The translations under genes and the position numbers were made by a program. Below the pieces are notes generated by a model. It saw only the letters and a list, made by a program, of their open reading frames with translations, did no database searches and was not told where the DNA came from. From positions 9,424,381 to 9,488,380 of the forward strand of contig JABAKD010000011.1 in assembly GCA_012845835.1 (NCBI GenBank): a DNA stretch of 64,000 bases, read 5' to 3'. The stretch is from Undaria pinnatifida. Lineage: Eukaryota; Sar; Phaeophyceae; Laminariales; Alariaceae. The first letter of the stretch is position 1. Each line of letters opens with the position of its first letter. Positions 30,452-41,507 of the stretch are shown here, piece by piece.

Positions 30452-31099
30452 ACACTTCAAGAAAGATACGCACACCACACCCAGGACGAGGTGCAATCTC
30501 AACACTGGAACCAAGACTCCACCACTCTCTTTCCTTGTCCCGTCTTCTTTCGACACGGCGACAGAGCTTGGGTGTACTCGTTCGTCGTGTTGAGCGACGA
30601 CAGGTCTCAAGACAACGCCTGGGTGCGGCATACTTTCAAAAGGCTGCTTTAAACGGAGATCCCGTCAATGCTTGAGAGAGTCGGCGCCGCGCCGATGACT
30701 CGTGCTACTTTCTTCACCGACAACTGCGGGAAGCAGTTCAAGTGTGCGACGTTATTCAGGCTCATCGATGACTGTGGTATTAATGTCGCCAACGAACCTA
30801 CGCGACGGCTTCACGTAGAGGCACACTACTACGGCGCTTGCCACGGGAAAAGCTTGTCGGATAGCGAAGGCGGTGTGGTAAAGACGTTCGCGAGGAATCA
30901 GGTTGTTTCCGCGCGTATTCGGATCCTCGGTTCATACGAACTCTACGAGAAGCTCAAGGCCGACCTGGACTTTGAACTGCGGGAGGCCAACATGACGGAA
31001 TTCGGGGAGTACTCGGGCGAGATTGGAACCGGGCAGCTGTTCATGACACGGGCAGACGATGTGGTGAGTTACACCTACCATCCGCATAGCGCCAACTAA
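30452..31099 (+). pseudogene. Transposase-like protein, C-terminal part, with in-frame stop
   Basis: One frame runs DEVQSQHWNQDSTTLFPCPV, then YSFVVLSDDRSQDNAWVRHT, is broken by TAA at 30650-30652, and continues in the same frame with TRATFFTDNCGKQFKCATLF, AHYYGACHGKSLSDSEGGVV and an end at 31097-31099. The series QSQHW / VLSDD..QD / FF.DNC.(K)QFK / HYYG..HGK..SD.EGG.VK is the signature of a widespread, poorly named transposon-derived protein family. Acidic residues in VLSDD, TDNC and SDSEGG are candidate catalytic residues by analogy. The 5' half is missing, replaced by the palindromic repeats, so the copy is dead. Confidence 0.6.
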
Positions 31100-31169
31100 A
31101 GGCAAAGAATTGTCCATATACATTTATAGGGAGATATACATGTTGCTATATTATATGTAGTTCGTGATT

Positions 31170-32787
31170 CTCCCTAACTACCCTGACATCTACTCCCCCC
31201 CACCCCCACCCCCGCTGACGGGGCATAGTTCCGTTGTTAGCACTGTCCATACTATTATTTTATAATCCCAATTATAATTATATCCTCCCCAAACGTCCGC
31301 CCCCCCCCGCCCCCCCGGGGGGCATGCTGGCTTCTATTATTTAAGCTCTCAGTTCTCGTGACATTAGGCTATGACCGTAACGTCTACGACGTCCATTGCC
31401 TTTGGTTATGGCCCTATCCCACCCCCGCCCCCCCCTTCCCCCTTGGGCTCTGACTTCTATACTCGTACCTACCAGTGCTCGTGGCATATATCTCCAACAT
31501 CTGAGAAGCCTACGTACCGGCCAAAATTTCAGTCGTAATCCCTGCTCATACTTCTCTTAAACATGGATAGTTCACACACACCCCTTCCTACCTTCGCGCG
31601 CACGTTGGATGTTCTTATTATACAGCTCTCACTGCTTGCCGTACATTTGGGTGTAACATCTACCACGCCCCCCTCCCCCGGCGCAAAATTCAGTACATAG
31701 CACTGTTATACAATTTAATATACCAGGTACCAATTTTGTTTTTGTCCCCACCCCATCCCGGGTACGGTGGCTGCTATTGTTGAAGCTCGCAGTGCGTGCG
31801 ATGATAGGCTATAGCCCTAACGGCTAAAACGCCCAGTGCCTGTGGTGTACCCTTATTCCCCCCCCCGCCCCTTCCCCCTCGTGCACGGACTGCTATTATT
31901 TTTCGCTCTCGGTGCTTGTGGCATACACCTCCAACATCTGACAAGCCCCCCCCCGCGCAGGTTTCAGTTGCAACCCCTGCTATTACTAAGAAACTATGAA
32001 CGTACCTCCTCCCCCCTCCCCCGCTTCGCGCACTCGAGCTGCCTGTGTTACTATTATTTAGCTCTCACTGCTTGTGGCACTAAGGTCTACGCAGCCCACC
32101 CCGGCGCATAGTGCAGTTGTTAGCACTGTCGTACGATTCCATACCAATGTTAACCCCCCCCCCCCGCCCCCGGGTGGAGATGGCTGCTTTTGTTACTGAA
32201 GCCGCGAGTTTTCGTGACGTTAGGACGCATGCTGCGACAGAGGTGCACCATTTTGTTTTGCTGTTGGTGCTCGCCAGACGAGCTCTATACCTCACCCAAA
32301 ATCTAATTTGGACAAACTTGAAGGTGTTCCCCGATGAACACGTCAATAACCTACCTAACCCTAACCGTAACTGACCACGTAGGTTAATAGCGAACCATTG
32401 CGGTAAAAAATAACGAACTTTCGACGAATTTGGATGAAGGAGCCCCGTCGATCAACATTTTTTTCAACCAAAACTGCTACCTCTGTCGTAGCACGCGTTA
32501 TAGGCCATAAACGTAACGTCTATGACGCCCATTGCCTATGGTGTATCCCCCCCCCTCCTCCCCCTCGGGTACTGACTGCTTTTATTATAGCAATCAGAGG
32601 TTGTGGTATATACTTCCTCGCTCTAACAAGCCCCCCCGCTATTTCCGTCGTAACCCCTGCTAAAACTTCTTCTCTACATGCATATTTTAACACATGGACA
32701 CACTCCGCTTCTAGCGTACGCTCACTGTTATTAATTACGTACAGTAGCTCTCACTGCTTGTGGTACATACGTCTGGCATCTACTACG

Positions 32788-32818
<31 letters not shown>

Positions 32819-32860
32819 CCCCACGCGAATAGTGTACTTCATATCCTTTTTCTGTTCAAC
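31170..32860. repeat. C-rich tandem array, 450-490 bp period
   Basis: Four diverged units share GTTGTTAGCACTGTC (31237, about 31700, 32113), TATTATTTAAGCTCTCAGT-like, ACGTCTACGACG(T)CCATTGCC, CATATATCTCCAACATCTGA and long C tracts. The last unit is split by a MITE (32222-32498). The C-runs, including one of about 35 C at 32788-32822, make this prone to length change. Confidence 0.65.
32222..32498 (+). mobile_element. MITE family 1 copy inside the C-rich array
   Basis: The left end GGACGCATGCTGCGACAGAGG and right end CTCTGTCGTAGCACGCGT are inverted. The array unit resumes on the other side (GTGACGTTAG | TAGGCCATAAACGTAACG, compare GTGACATTAGGCTATGAC in another unit), which gives an empty-site comparison. 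Internal landmarks are partly decayed. Confidence 0.65.
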
Positions 32861-33727
32861 TATTTTTGACATTTTATGTTGACGGATGGTACGACAGAGG
32901 TGGCACGTTTTCGCTCCTCAACCCTGCATAGCCCGAAAGTTGTGCTTGTGTTGTTTTCGGATTTGGTTTTGGTATAACTTTGCCATGGAATTGGTTATTA
33001 AAATCAGGTTTTTCGTTGAGGTACAGAGCTCCGAACAAAAAATGTGCACCTCTACCAGAGCATGCTTGTGGCGCATACCTTCACCACTTGCAACGGACCC
33101 CGACTTCTTTCTCTCGTAGCCTTCCAGATGCCCTGAACGGGACAAGAAATGTGGATAAGGGCATATTGGGGTAGGGTATAGCGAGTAGTACCCCCAGGAT
33201 AGGGTAACAAATTTCATCGTCGGGGTGAATTTTTTGTAGGGAACCGTCTCGGAGATGTTGGGTGGCATCGACTTACATCAGGATCTTGCATTTGTATTCG
33301 CTGCCTCGTTAATGACCAAAACACTCACCCTGCATCTATATCACATGATAGTGACCATTTGCGTCGCGTTAGAGATTCATGAAACTTCGTTAACTGACGT
33401 TTTGCAGTTGGCACTTGGTCACTTGTGCTTATTTGTCGCTGCCTGCGTTGCTTAGGTTTGTTGGCGGCCCTCCCTAGGCCGCTGTCGACGCCCCCTTTGA
33501 GATATACGTGTGTATTATGACCTGGCGTCTGCTACTCGAAGACCGTATGATTCTTGGAGTATATTGCACCAGCGTTGTCTCGTGCGCCAGCGGACATCCT
33601 CTTCGTATTTTACGCAGTTCAAGAAATCAGCATTTATCGCTTTTCCTTCCGACTCGTCTTAACTCTCGCCTAATCCCCCCCCCCCCTCTCTTTCTCTCTC
33701 TCTCTCCCTCTTTCTCCGTGCACACAG

Positions 33728-33954
33728 GATGCCACGCAGCCACATGGCGATCGGAAGTTCTTCGCGCTCACGAAGCAGCAGAACACCCTTTTCGGAATAC
33801 GCATGTTGTTCGCCCGGGAATCCGACGTAGCTGAAATGCGCCCGGCTGCAAGATCGGCACGACAGGCCATTCAAGTGCCGGGGTGCATATCGAAGAGTCG
33901 CGTCGCCGCGGCGTCTACCCCAGGAGTCGTGGCAGCGTACGAGCTGTCTTGCGG
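33728..33954 (+). CDS. Gene E exon 1 seen (unknown protein)
   Basis: Strong acceptor: a C/T tract of more than 50 bases then GCACACAG at 33727. Strong donor GTAAGTGAG after TTGCGG at 33954. The frame (phase 0 in, two bases out) reads DATQPHGDRKFFALTKQQNT, LFGIRMLFARESDVAEMRPA, then a basic Ala-rich stretch and AAYELSCG. Upstream exons were not identified. Confidence 0.6.
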
Positions 33955-34154
33955 GTAAGTGAGCGTAGACAGTCCGACGTGGGTCACAAACCAGAGGTTC
34001 TGGGCGTAGACGGGTGCAATCTATCACGTTTTTGACAACACACTGTAGGTTTGTATTTCGGAGTGTTTAGCTCCTGGTTCGTACCTCAGAAAGTGCCAAC
34101 ACCAAGAAAACGTCATCTGTTGTTGTCGTCTAATTGTGGATTGTGGTCATGCAG

Positions 34155-35046
34155 GTGCTTCCGGTGTCGCAACGGACAAGGGCATAATTGTCCGCTCATC
34201 CGCCAGGGCATTATTTCCCCACCCGTCGAGTGGGCACGGCGTGTTCAACCCCAAGACCCGGTTAGCCAAAGGGAAGAAGAGGTGGACAACACCTTCAACC
34301 GCATGCAACACGGGTTACCGCACGGATCCACGGCGTTGATGCGCGTCAATCCCGGGGAAAACAGAGGCTTGGACGTCGTGCCGGTTGTGATCGCGCGCAA
34401 GGCACCAATCCCATGGGATAGAACGTTTGCATCGGACGGGATGTTCGAGATCGGCGACATCATGGTTTGGATTCACGACATACCCCAGACAAGTGGCGGG
34501 CGTGATGGACGACAGTTTATGGTGTCCCCAGACACCGTCAGCAACACAAACCAACGCGCCATCCCCCTTTCTACCCTTTCAGCGCTGGGGATGCCCATGA
34601 CGTCTTACATGAGGCAAAGCTCGAAAGATTCTGGTCTGTGGCCGCTAAAGAGCTCAGCGATAAGGGACGCCAGTAGCAATGTCGTCTTGCTATCGGCGCG
34701 ACCATCACTGGCATTCGCTCATCATTCTCCCGTGCCACGTGACCCATCCGATGTTGAGAGAGCCCCGGTCTCGACGGAGGGGATGTTTCCCGAGGGAACC
34801 TTGGTCGAGCTGAGGATACGGGCGCCCACGGTGTATGTGGAGGGAAGACGTAGTGCAAGGGCAGCTTGGCAGGGGACCAAACTTTTCGAGGGGAAGGTTG
34901 TCAAGCAGTTTTTTTATGCCAATTCCCGCCAATACTCGTATCACGTTGAGTGGGCTGGGGGGATCCAAGCAGAAAGATCCCTCGCGGATCTCCAAGATGT
35001 GCTCGATGAAGGGGTCGTCGAGCGTCTTATTTTGCAGCGACGGTGA
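34155..35046 (+). CDS. Gene E terminal exon (Cys cluster, chromo/tudor-like tail)
   Basis: Acceptor GGTCATGCAG at 34154; its first base completes a Gly codon from 33954. Translation starts CFRCRNGQGHNCPL, so with the preceding SCG it forms a CxCxxC...C cluster. It continues RRVQPQDPVSQREEEVDNTF, IARKAPIPWDRTFASDGMFE, GDIMVWIHDIPQT, then GTLVELRIRAPTVYVEGRRS and KVVKQFFYANSRQYSYHVEW with RSLADLQDVLDEGVVERL before TGA (35044-35046). The tail resembles a small SH3-fold (chromo/tudor-like) module: alternating hydrophobic strands around YxVxW. Function unknown; could be host or transposon-derived. Confidence 0.65.
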
Positions 35047-35087
35047 TCAACCCTCGGTCCGTTTCGATGCGGAATTTGGCTATTGGA

Positions 35088-35960
35088 GAATGTACATGCG
35101 GACGCGCGGAATGGTCGAGAGACAGAAGTGGAGTCGGAGCGTGCGACCTTGCAAATACGACACCGAATATGCACGCACGCATACTGCCACCTCGGGGGAG
35201 GCGGGGGCAATCATTGCTCCAATAAAGTTTTCGTTGCCAATCGATTAGAGGAAAGCTACATCTTGACGTATTGTACTTTGTACGCCAAGAGCGGTGAAAC
35301 TTGGAAATCGGAATGAGGAGAGTCGGTTTTGAAAATAGCGACGATGTACACAAAAGCAAACAGGGTGGGGCGAGATACCGCATATATAAGCAGATTATTG
35401 TAGTGCGTTTCGTCGGTTTCGAAACCAGCGATTAACGTCTTTTGGAAATCGAAGTGAGGAGAGTCGGTTTTGAAACCAGCGCCGATGTACGCAAAATATG
35501 AAACCAGGGTGGGGCGAGATACAGCATATATAAGTAGAGTATTGTAGTGCGTCTCGCCAGTTCCGAAACCAGCGATTAACGCCTGAAGCATGTACATGCG
35601 TACGCACGGGTTGGTAGATAGGCAGAAGAAGTGGTATTGAAGCGTGCGACCTTGCAAATACGATGTGCTAACCAAGCATGACAACAACCACGGGGAGAGG
35701 GGTCAATAACTTGATTCTCCGCAATTTTTCGCTGAAACATTCGATTTTAGAGGAACCCTCTACACCTTGACATATTGTACACTTGTATGCCAAGAGCGAA
35801 CAAAATTGGATTTCGGAGTGAGGAGACACTATGCTTTACGATGTTGGGCCTGGGTGTCGGTTTTGAAACAAGCGATCTGTACACAATTGATTAAACCAGG
35901 GAGGCGAGCTTATACAGCATATTTAAGTAGAACATAGTGCGCCTCGTCGGTTTCGAAACC
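35088..35960. repeat. Tandem duplication, about 500 bp, with GGTTTCGAAACC palindromes
   Basis: 35088-35440 is repeated as 35588-35960: ATGTACATGCG(G/T)ACGC, GCGTGCGACCTTGCAAATAC, GATT(TT)AGAGGAA and TTGTA(C/T)GCCAAGAGCG occur in both. Inside, a shorter unit (GAGTCGGTTTTGAAA ... TATATAAG ... GTCGGTTTCGAAACCAGCGA) is repeated near 35320, 35465 and 35860. The minus strand of ACCTTGCAAATACGA gives a tRNA-Cys-like anticodon context (TTTGCAAGGTCGCA), hinting at a tRNA-derived origin. Confidence 0.6.
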
Positions 35961-36997
35961 AGCGATTAATGCCAAGAAAGCAGATACTGGAGGGTAGTTA
36001 TGTGAGGGTGTTGCGAGGTACTGGTAAAAATTGGTACGAGTCACCAGGGTAGGTATTTTGTTTGAATCAATATCAGTGGTTGAAGTGCTACCCTGGTTGT
36101 CCAGTGTTCAAACGTCTTCATCGGGGTACACGTTTCTTCATCAGCGCCCGCGCCGTGCGTCTGACTTCGTCTTGAGGAAGCCAAGAGGCGCGGGGAACTA
36201 TCACCGCTTCTTGCCTCACTATCTCATCGCCTACACACAAGCCGCGCGTAGTATTTCCATATAGATGCTTTAATGTAACAGCTTAAAAATGGCTTTTCGG
36301 CTACTTGTTCGTTAAAGAAATAGGCAGAATATTGGGAGGGCTATCGTAGAAGCACTCTTGACAGTTATAAATATTCTGCTGCGCGAGTTCCTAGTAGCAG
36401 CTATGCTTATATGTTCGCATGATACGTAAGTAGTGGGAGGGAATACGGAGCGGAGGGTATTGGTGGGTTTCAACGTCTCTTATCTATTCAACGTTGAAAT
36501 TTGAAAGCGAGAAGGCCTTCGGTCAATCGTACATTCTCACCGCAGCCATTTCGTACAAAATTCACGAGGGCACGGACTCGTATGCTTCGTATATGTATAC
36601 GTGTAATTGTCAAAAAAAATGCTGGGCACATCTCTTCGTGCTCGCACCTTTATCCGAAACATTAGGGGGGGTGGGCACAATTCGGTCCTTGGGGTGACGT
36701 TGCCGGAGGTTTGGGCGCGATCCGTGCAGTGTCGCGCGTGGCATGCCTTTTGAACTTTTTTGGCCTTGGGCATACTTGAGCCAAATCCCTGGGTTTCCGC
36801 AACATCCCCGGGGATGGTGTTTACGCATCCCCCGGGGATTTGGTTTCCGCATCCCTCCATGGATTGGTTTTACGCATCCCCCGGGGATTGGGTTTCCGCA
36901 TCCCCTATCCCCGCGTACGCACGTAAGATTTGGATGCAAACCGGGTTCCTCCGCTTGAAGGTACACGCACATTTCCCTATTGTTGCACAGAGCACCA
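35961..36997. other. No confident gene
   Basis: Includes a short array of CATCCCC(C/T)GGGGATTGG-like units (36795-36905), five diverged copies with GGTTTCCGCATCC. Nothing else recognised. Confidence 0.4.
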
Positions 36998-38290
36998 CGC
37001 TACGATCTTGCCGCCCAGCAGCAGTCCAGCCCCCCAGCAGCAGGAGCCTGCAACTCTATGCGCGTGTGCCTGCTGTTGTAGTAGCTGATTGCTTTGATCG
37101 GAGCGTGCTATTTGTCACCCCACCATGCTCCCAAATTTCTGCCGTCCTGCCACTGCGTGCGCATGTCCATAACATGTCCATAGATCACGCCAATTTGGGC
37201 GCTAACATAGGAGCCTTTTTGATAGTGATATATATACCAACCCATCCTTACGTTCAAGTCCACAGAAGCAGTATTTTTACGCACATGCCAGGGGTAACGC
37301 TTTGTGTCGGAGATTTTGCCCACACCACAGATGACAGGCACCAGGTAACATGAGGACAGCACAACGCTACGTGTACAACCCTGCCGCACAGCAGCAGTAG
37401 TAGGATACATCATGTACATGCGCGTGGCGAGTCCTCGCGATGCTGCGGCGAGTTGCTTTTGTCGGAGCCTGTCATCTGTCACTCCACCATACCGCCTCTT
37501 TCTGCTGTGCTGCCGCTGCGTGGGTGTGCTACGATCCTGCCGCCCAGCAGCAGTTCAGTCCCCCAGCAGCAGGAGCCTGCAACTCTATGCGCGTGTGCCT
37601 GCTGTTGTAGTAGCTGATTGCTTTGATCGGAGCGTGCTATTTGTCACCCCACCATACACCCATATTTCTGCGGTCCTGCCGCTGCGTGCGCATGTCCATA
37701 GCGTGTCCATAGATCGCGCCAATTTGGGCGGTAACATAGGAGCCTTTTTGATAGTGATATATATACCAACCCATCCTTACGTTCAAGTCCACAGAGGCAG
37801 TATTTTTACGTACATGCCAGGGGGAATGCTTTGTGTCGGAGATTTTGCCCACACCACAGATGACAGGCACCAGACAACATGAGGACAGCACAACGCTACG
37901 TGTACAACCTTGCCGCACAGCAGCAGTAGTAGGATACATCATGTACGTGCGCGTGGCGAGTCCTTGCGATGCTGCGGCGAGTTGCTTTTGTCGGAGCCTG
38001 TCATCTGTCACTCCACTATGCCGCCTCTTTCTGCTGTGCTGCCGCTGCGTGGGTGTGCTCTAGCTCATTGGTCGCGTAACTTTGGACGGAAATACAGGGA
38101 ACTTTGGAGTAGTGATTAGATACAAACCAATATTTACATTGTAGTCTACAGCCGCAATTTTTTTGCGTGCATCAATTTTTACGGAGATTTCTTGCCTACG
38201 TCACAGGTGATGACAAGACACCAAAAAAAAGCGGGAAGCACGACGCCGTGTGTACGACCCTGCCGCCCAGCAGCAGCAGCAGCAGGCAGG
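36998..38290. repeat. Tandem array with 529-bp period
   Basis: TACGATC(T/C)TGCCGCCCAGCA at 37001 and 37530, and CTACGTGTACAACC(C/T)TGCC at about 37369 and 37898, give the same period. Copies are about 95% alike where they align. A third, more diverged partial unit follows (38040-38290). Open frames across it differ mainly in a few residues but carry no recognisable domain. Confidence 0.75.
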
Positions 38291-38420
38291 GTCATGCGCG
38301 CGTGCCGTATCCTCTCCATATTGCGGCGCTTCTTTTGCCATAGCTATCCTGTCATGTATTGTCTTCTTGCTCCCTCGTTCTCAACATGTGCGCTTTTAAT
38401 TATTTTCTACAGTATTTAGG

Positions 38421-39104
38421 GTCATTTCTAACGACACTTTCTTGGCAAGTTTTTTGACAATATGGCAACTTTTTGGAATTTTGGACTTGCCAAAATAGCA
38501 AAAAACTTGCCAAAGCTTTTTTTGGATATTTCCGTTCCGTTTCGTTGACAATTTTTTGGAAAGTGAGATTTGCCATTTCATTCGCCATTTTAAGCCAATA
38601 AGGCCAACGCAAGGTTGTGCAAACTAGACTACCCCACGACGACGGTCGCTAGACTTGCTCTAACTTTTGTAATGGCGGGAGGTACGGAGGATACACGGTG
38701 TCATTGGCAACAGCTGTGATAGGGTTGGCGACACTGGCCGTGAGGCCCGCGTGGATGCCACATGGGCGGTGATTTGAGCGGGTGCTGAAGCATCATCACA
38801 AACAGCAGCCGCCCCGGCTTTTCCCAGGCGACTTTGGCCGGGCTGGAAGGACTGCCAACCTCTGAGGTACATGGGCTTTGCCTAGAGTCCTTTCTGCGCC
38901 AGCATTTACTCCATAGAGAGCGTCGGCGTGCCGTTGGCTCCCTGCTGCCGCTGCTGCTGCTGCTGTGAGGGGTTTGAATAAAATCTGAGGGCATTATGAT
39001 GACAAAACTTGCCAATATTTCCAGAAACTTGCCAAATATGTTGCCAATTTTTTTTTGCCAAAATAGCAAGTTTTTGGAAATTTCGTTTGGTCGTTAGAAA
39101 CGAC
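38421..39104. mobile_element. TIR element with GTCGTTTCTAACGAC ends
   Basis: Left GTCATTTCTAACGAC (38421-38435) and right GTCGTTAGAAACGAC (39090-39104) are inverted. Subterminal AT-rich segments full of TTGGCAAGTTTTT / AACTTGCCAA run toward each other. A GC-rich core (38640-38985) of different composition reads, on the minus strand, MYLRGWQSFQPGQSRLGKAG, so a captured fragment is possible. No transposase. Confidence 0.55.
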
Positions 39105-40212
39105 TCTTATAAGCCACATCCCACGCCATCGGTGTGGGTCTGTCATACCCCCCCAAACAACACGTGCCGCTTCTTGGCGATCCGTAAGAAGCTGGAGTTC
39201 GAAAGGTGGCCCTCTCCTCGGAATTATCCATATATACGTATGCTACAAACGGTCCAAGAATAAATGTGTTTTGAGAGTGAGTGTTTACTCAATAACGATA
39301 TAACAGATCGCGGTCATGGGCGCGTCTATCGAGTACCCAAAAAAAGTGCAAAAGGCACTGCTATTAATAGTGAAGGTACACCCAAGAAAGTACCGATTAA
39401 ATGCGAAATCGTTATTTTTTCGGGACATTTTTTTCATGTGCATGTGGATACCAGTCCCTATTCCCCAGATTGTACCGCCTCCTTGTCACTATAATACTTC
39501 AAGATTATCCTGGCTCCTCGAGGCAGACTCTGAGGTGTTTCCTCATCGTTGATCCTCGAGCGTGCGGTTGCGCACATAACCCACCTCGGTGTGTCTCCAC
39601 ACCTCCATCAGAGAAAGAAAAACCTGCGAAAGGACTACCGTCCCACAATTGGCGTCGAGGCAGTGAAGCTTGATCGGTGCTAGAAACCCCACCAAAAAGA
39701 GCGGGTAAGCTTCATTTTAAAAAAAACCCGCACGTTTGTCCCGCTTGCCATATTGTGGGACGGTAGTCCCTTCGCAGGTTTTTCTTTCTCTGATGGAGGT
39801 GTGGAGACACACCGAGGTGGGTTATGTGCGCAACCGCACGCTCGAGGGTCAACGATGAGGAAACACCTCAGAGTCTGCCTCGAGGAGCCAGGATGATCTT
39901 GAAGTATTATAGTGATAAGGAGGCGGTACAATCTGAGGAATAGGGACTGGTATCCACATCAGCCCCCCCTTTTTTCAGACGTGCAAACGTGCGCGTCTTA
40001 TAAGAGGTGTCGACTTGGGATGAGTCATAATCATATTTACGTGTTTTATCGACACGAATATGAAGTCATATTGACCATATGTTTTGCCCGAGTCATGGGC
40101 ACGTCTATCGAGTACCCAAAAAGAGTGTAAAAGGCACTGCTATTAATAGTGAGCACACCCAAGAAAGTACCGATTAAATGCGAAATCGTTATTTTTTCGG
40201 GTTTTTTTTTTT
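39105..40212. repeat. Direct repeats flanking the foldback
   Basis: About 115 bp, GTCATGGGC(G/A)CGTCTATCG to CGTTATTTTTTCGGG, occurs at 39314-39423 and again at 40093-40202 with 3-5% difference. The foldback (39442-39959) lies between them, so a segment including the foldback or its target was duplicated. Confidence 0.65.
39442..39959. repeat. Near-perfect foldback: 208-bp inverted arms, 102-bp loop
   Basis: Left arm 39442-39649 (ATGTGGATACCAGTCCC to CGTCCCACAAT) and right arm 39752-39959 are reverse complements with about five mismatches seen by eye, so near 97-98% identity and equal length. The loop 39650-39751 is unrelated. A transcript would form a long stable hairpin. The element is young or under gene conversion. 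Confidence 0.85.
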
Positions 40213-40560
40213 GTGTGCACAATGAAAAAAATGGCCATCGCGTCCGGTATAATAGTGATAATAATGTGTATCTTTGCGCCACTCCCCTACGAACTTCCCG
40301 GAGGGGAACCTTGTAAGACGTATGATTCAGTTTGCGAAAAGCAAAGGCGAAAGCGCGAAACAAGGATTCAACGCACGCGGGGGAGCTCACCTGTGACACC
40401 AGCAGGGCCCATGCACCAGTTTACAGTCACAGCACACAAATATCGAACATCTGTTGCCGCGCGTCTTATCATCGCGGCAAGCCTGACACGTCCACCTCTC
40501 GCAGCGCGGCGTGTCGCAAACCAGCCCAGGGGGCAGCCCAGGCTCCCCTCGTTCGCTCAC
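40213..40560 (+). other. Open frame with signal-peptide-like start (uncertain)
   Basis: The + strand frame has MKKMAIASGIIVIIMCIF near 40222, a hydrophobic leader, followed by a basic tail up to a donor-like CCGCAG/GTAAAC at 40630. The minus strand of the same region is claimed by gene F. I cannot tell which, if either, is expressed. Confidence 0.25.
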
Positions 40561-41507
40561 CGCCCTGGCGTCGCTGCCACGTCACCACGGAGCGACATCG
40601 AGGTTCCTTCCGGGAGGAACACCCGCAGGTAAACGCGCACAAGCAATAGTCTAGTGTTACTACTTGTAGCAACATTTGTGTCCCTCCTCCTCTCCTCCTC
40701 CTCCTCCTCCTCCTCCTCTTCTTCCTCCTCCTCCTCCTCCTCCCCCTTCCCCTCCTCCTCCTCCTCGACCCCACCCCGTTCCGCCCCAACACCATCGTCC
40801 TTGTTCTCTCTCTTCTTCCCCCGCACTCCGCTACGACGGGGCATCTCTGGGCACACATCCATAGCTCCTGCTGCGTCGCGAATCATGGGATCACCAACAT
40901 GAAAAACAATGGTTGTTTCGCCACCATCCAACCCCCCGATCGTGTTGTAACACGGACCGCTGCTGTAGTCTCCTTCTCCCTGTCCCATCTTGTCGCCTGT
41001 CTTGTCGATGCTATTTCTACTCCCGGTCCCAATCCCGCTCGTACCACATCCATCACCACCATCAGTGTGCGCTATGGCCATTCTTGGCGGGGTGGAGTGT
41101 GTTGCTGGTGGCAGCTCATTACGTGCATGGCCAAGGGAAAAGCCGAAATGTTCCTGCTGCTGCTGCCGCGTCTGGTGTTGTTGCTGCTGAGACGTCCACG
41201 AGAGCGACAACCCCGGCACTGGCCCAGCAGCAGGCCCAGCAGCAGGAGCACTCCACGTCACAGCGGTGTCAGCAGCAGCAGGGTCGGGTGCTACCTCCTC
41301 CCGCTGCTCTTGCTGCTTCTTCTCTTGCTGCTGCGAGTTGCTCTCATCGCCAAAGATGCATGTTCTTGACGTTTGTGAAGATGGATGGCATGGACCCTTG
41401 TTGCTCCTCTGTTTGTCGTCAGCCACGGGTCCGGTCCCAGGATCGGGATGCGGTTGCGCCATGGCGCACTGTAGAGAACCCTGGACCTTCTTACAGCAGT
41501 GAGATAG
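40561..41507 (-). CDS. Gene F large exon: Gln-rich and Glu-rich low-complexity protein
   Basis: On the minus strand a 70-base C/T tract and CCAATCAACAG precede 41507, and donor GTGAGC follows 40561. The 947 bases are open. Possible start MAQPHPDPGTGPVADDKQRS (ATG at 41463). It continues with Gln-rich blocks (QQQEKKQQEQ), GPAAGPVPGLSLSW, GGETTIVFHVGDPMIRDAAG, then a run of about 25 Glu (from GAGGAG repeats) and LLLVRVYLRVFLPEGTSMSL. The + strand is also open for shorter stretches, but those frames look like shadows. No domain recognised; nuclear regulatory proteins of brown algae often look like this, which is only an analogy. Confidence 0.5.
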
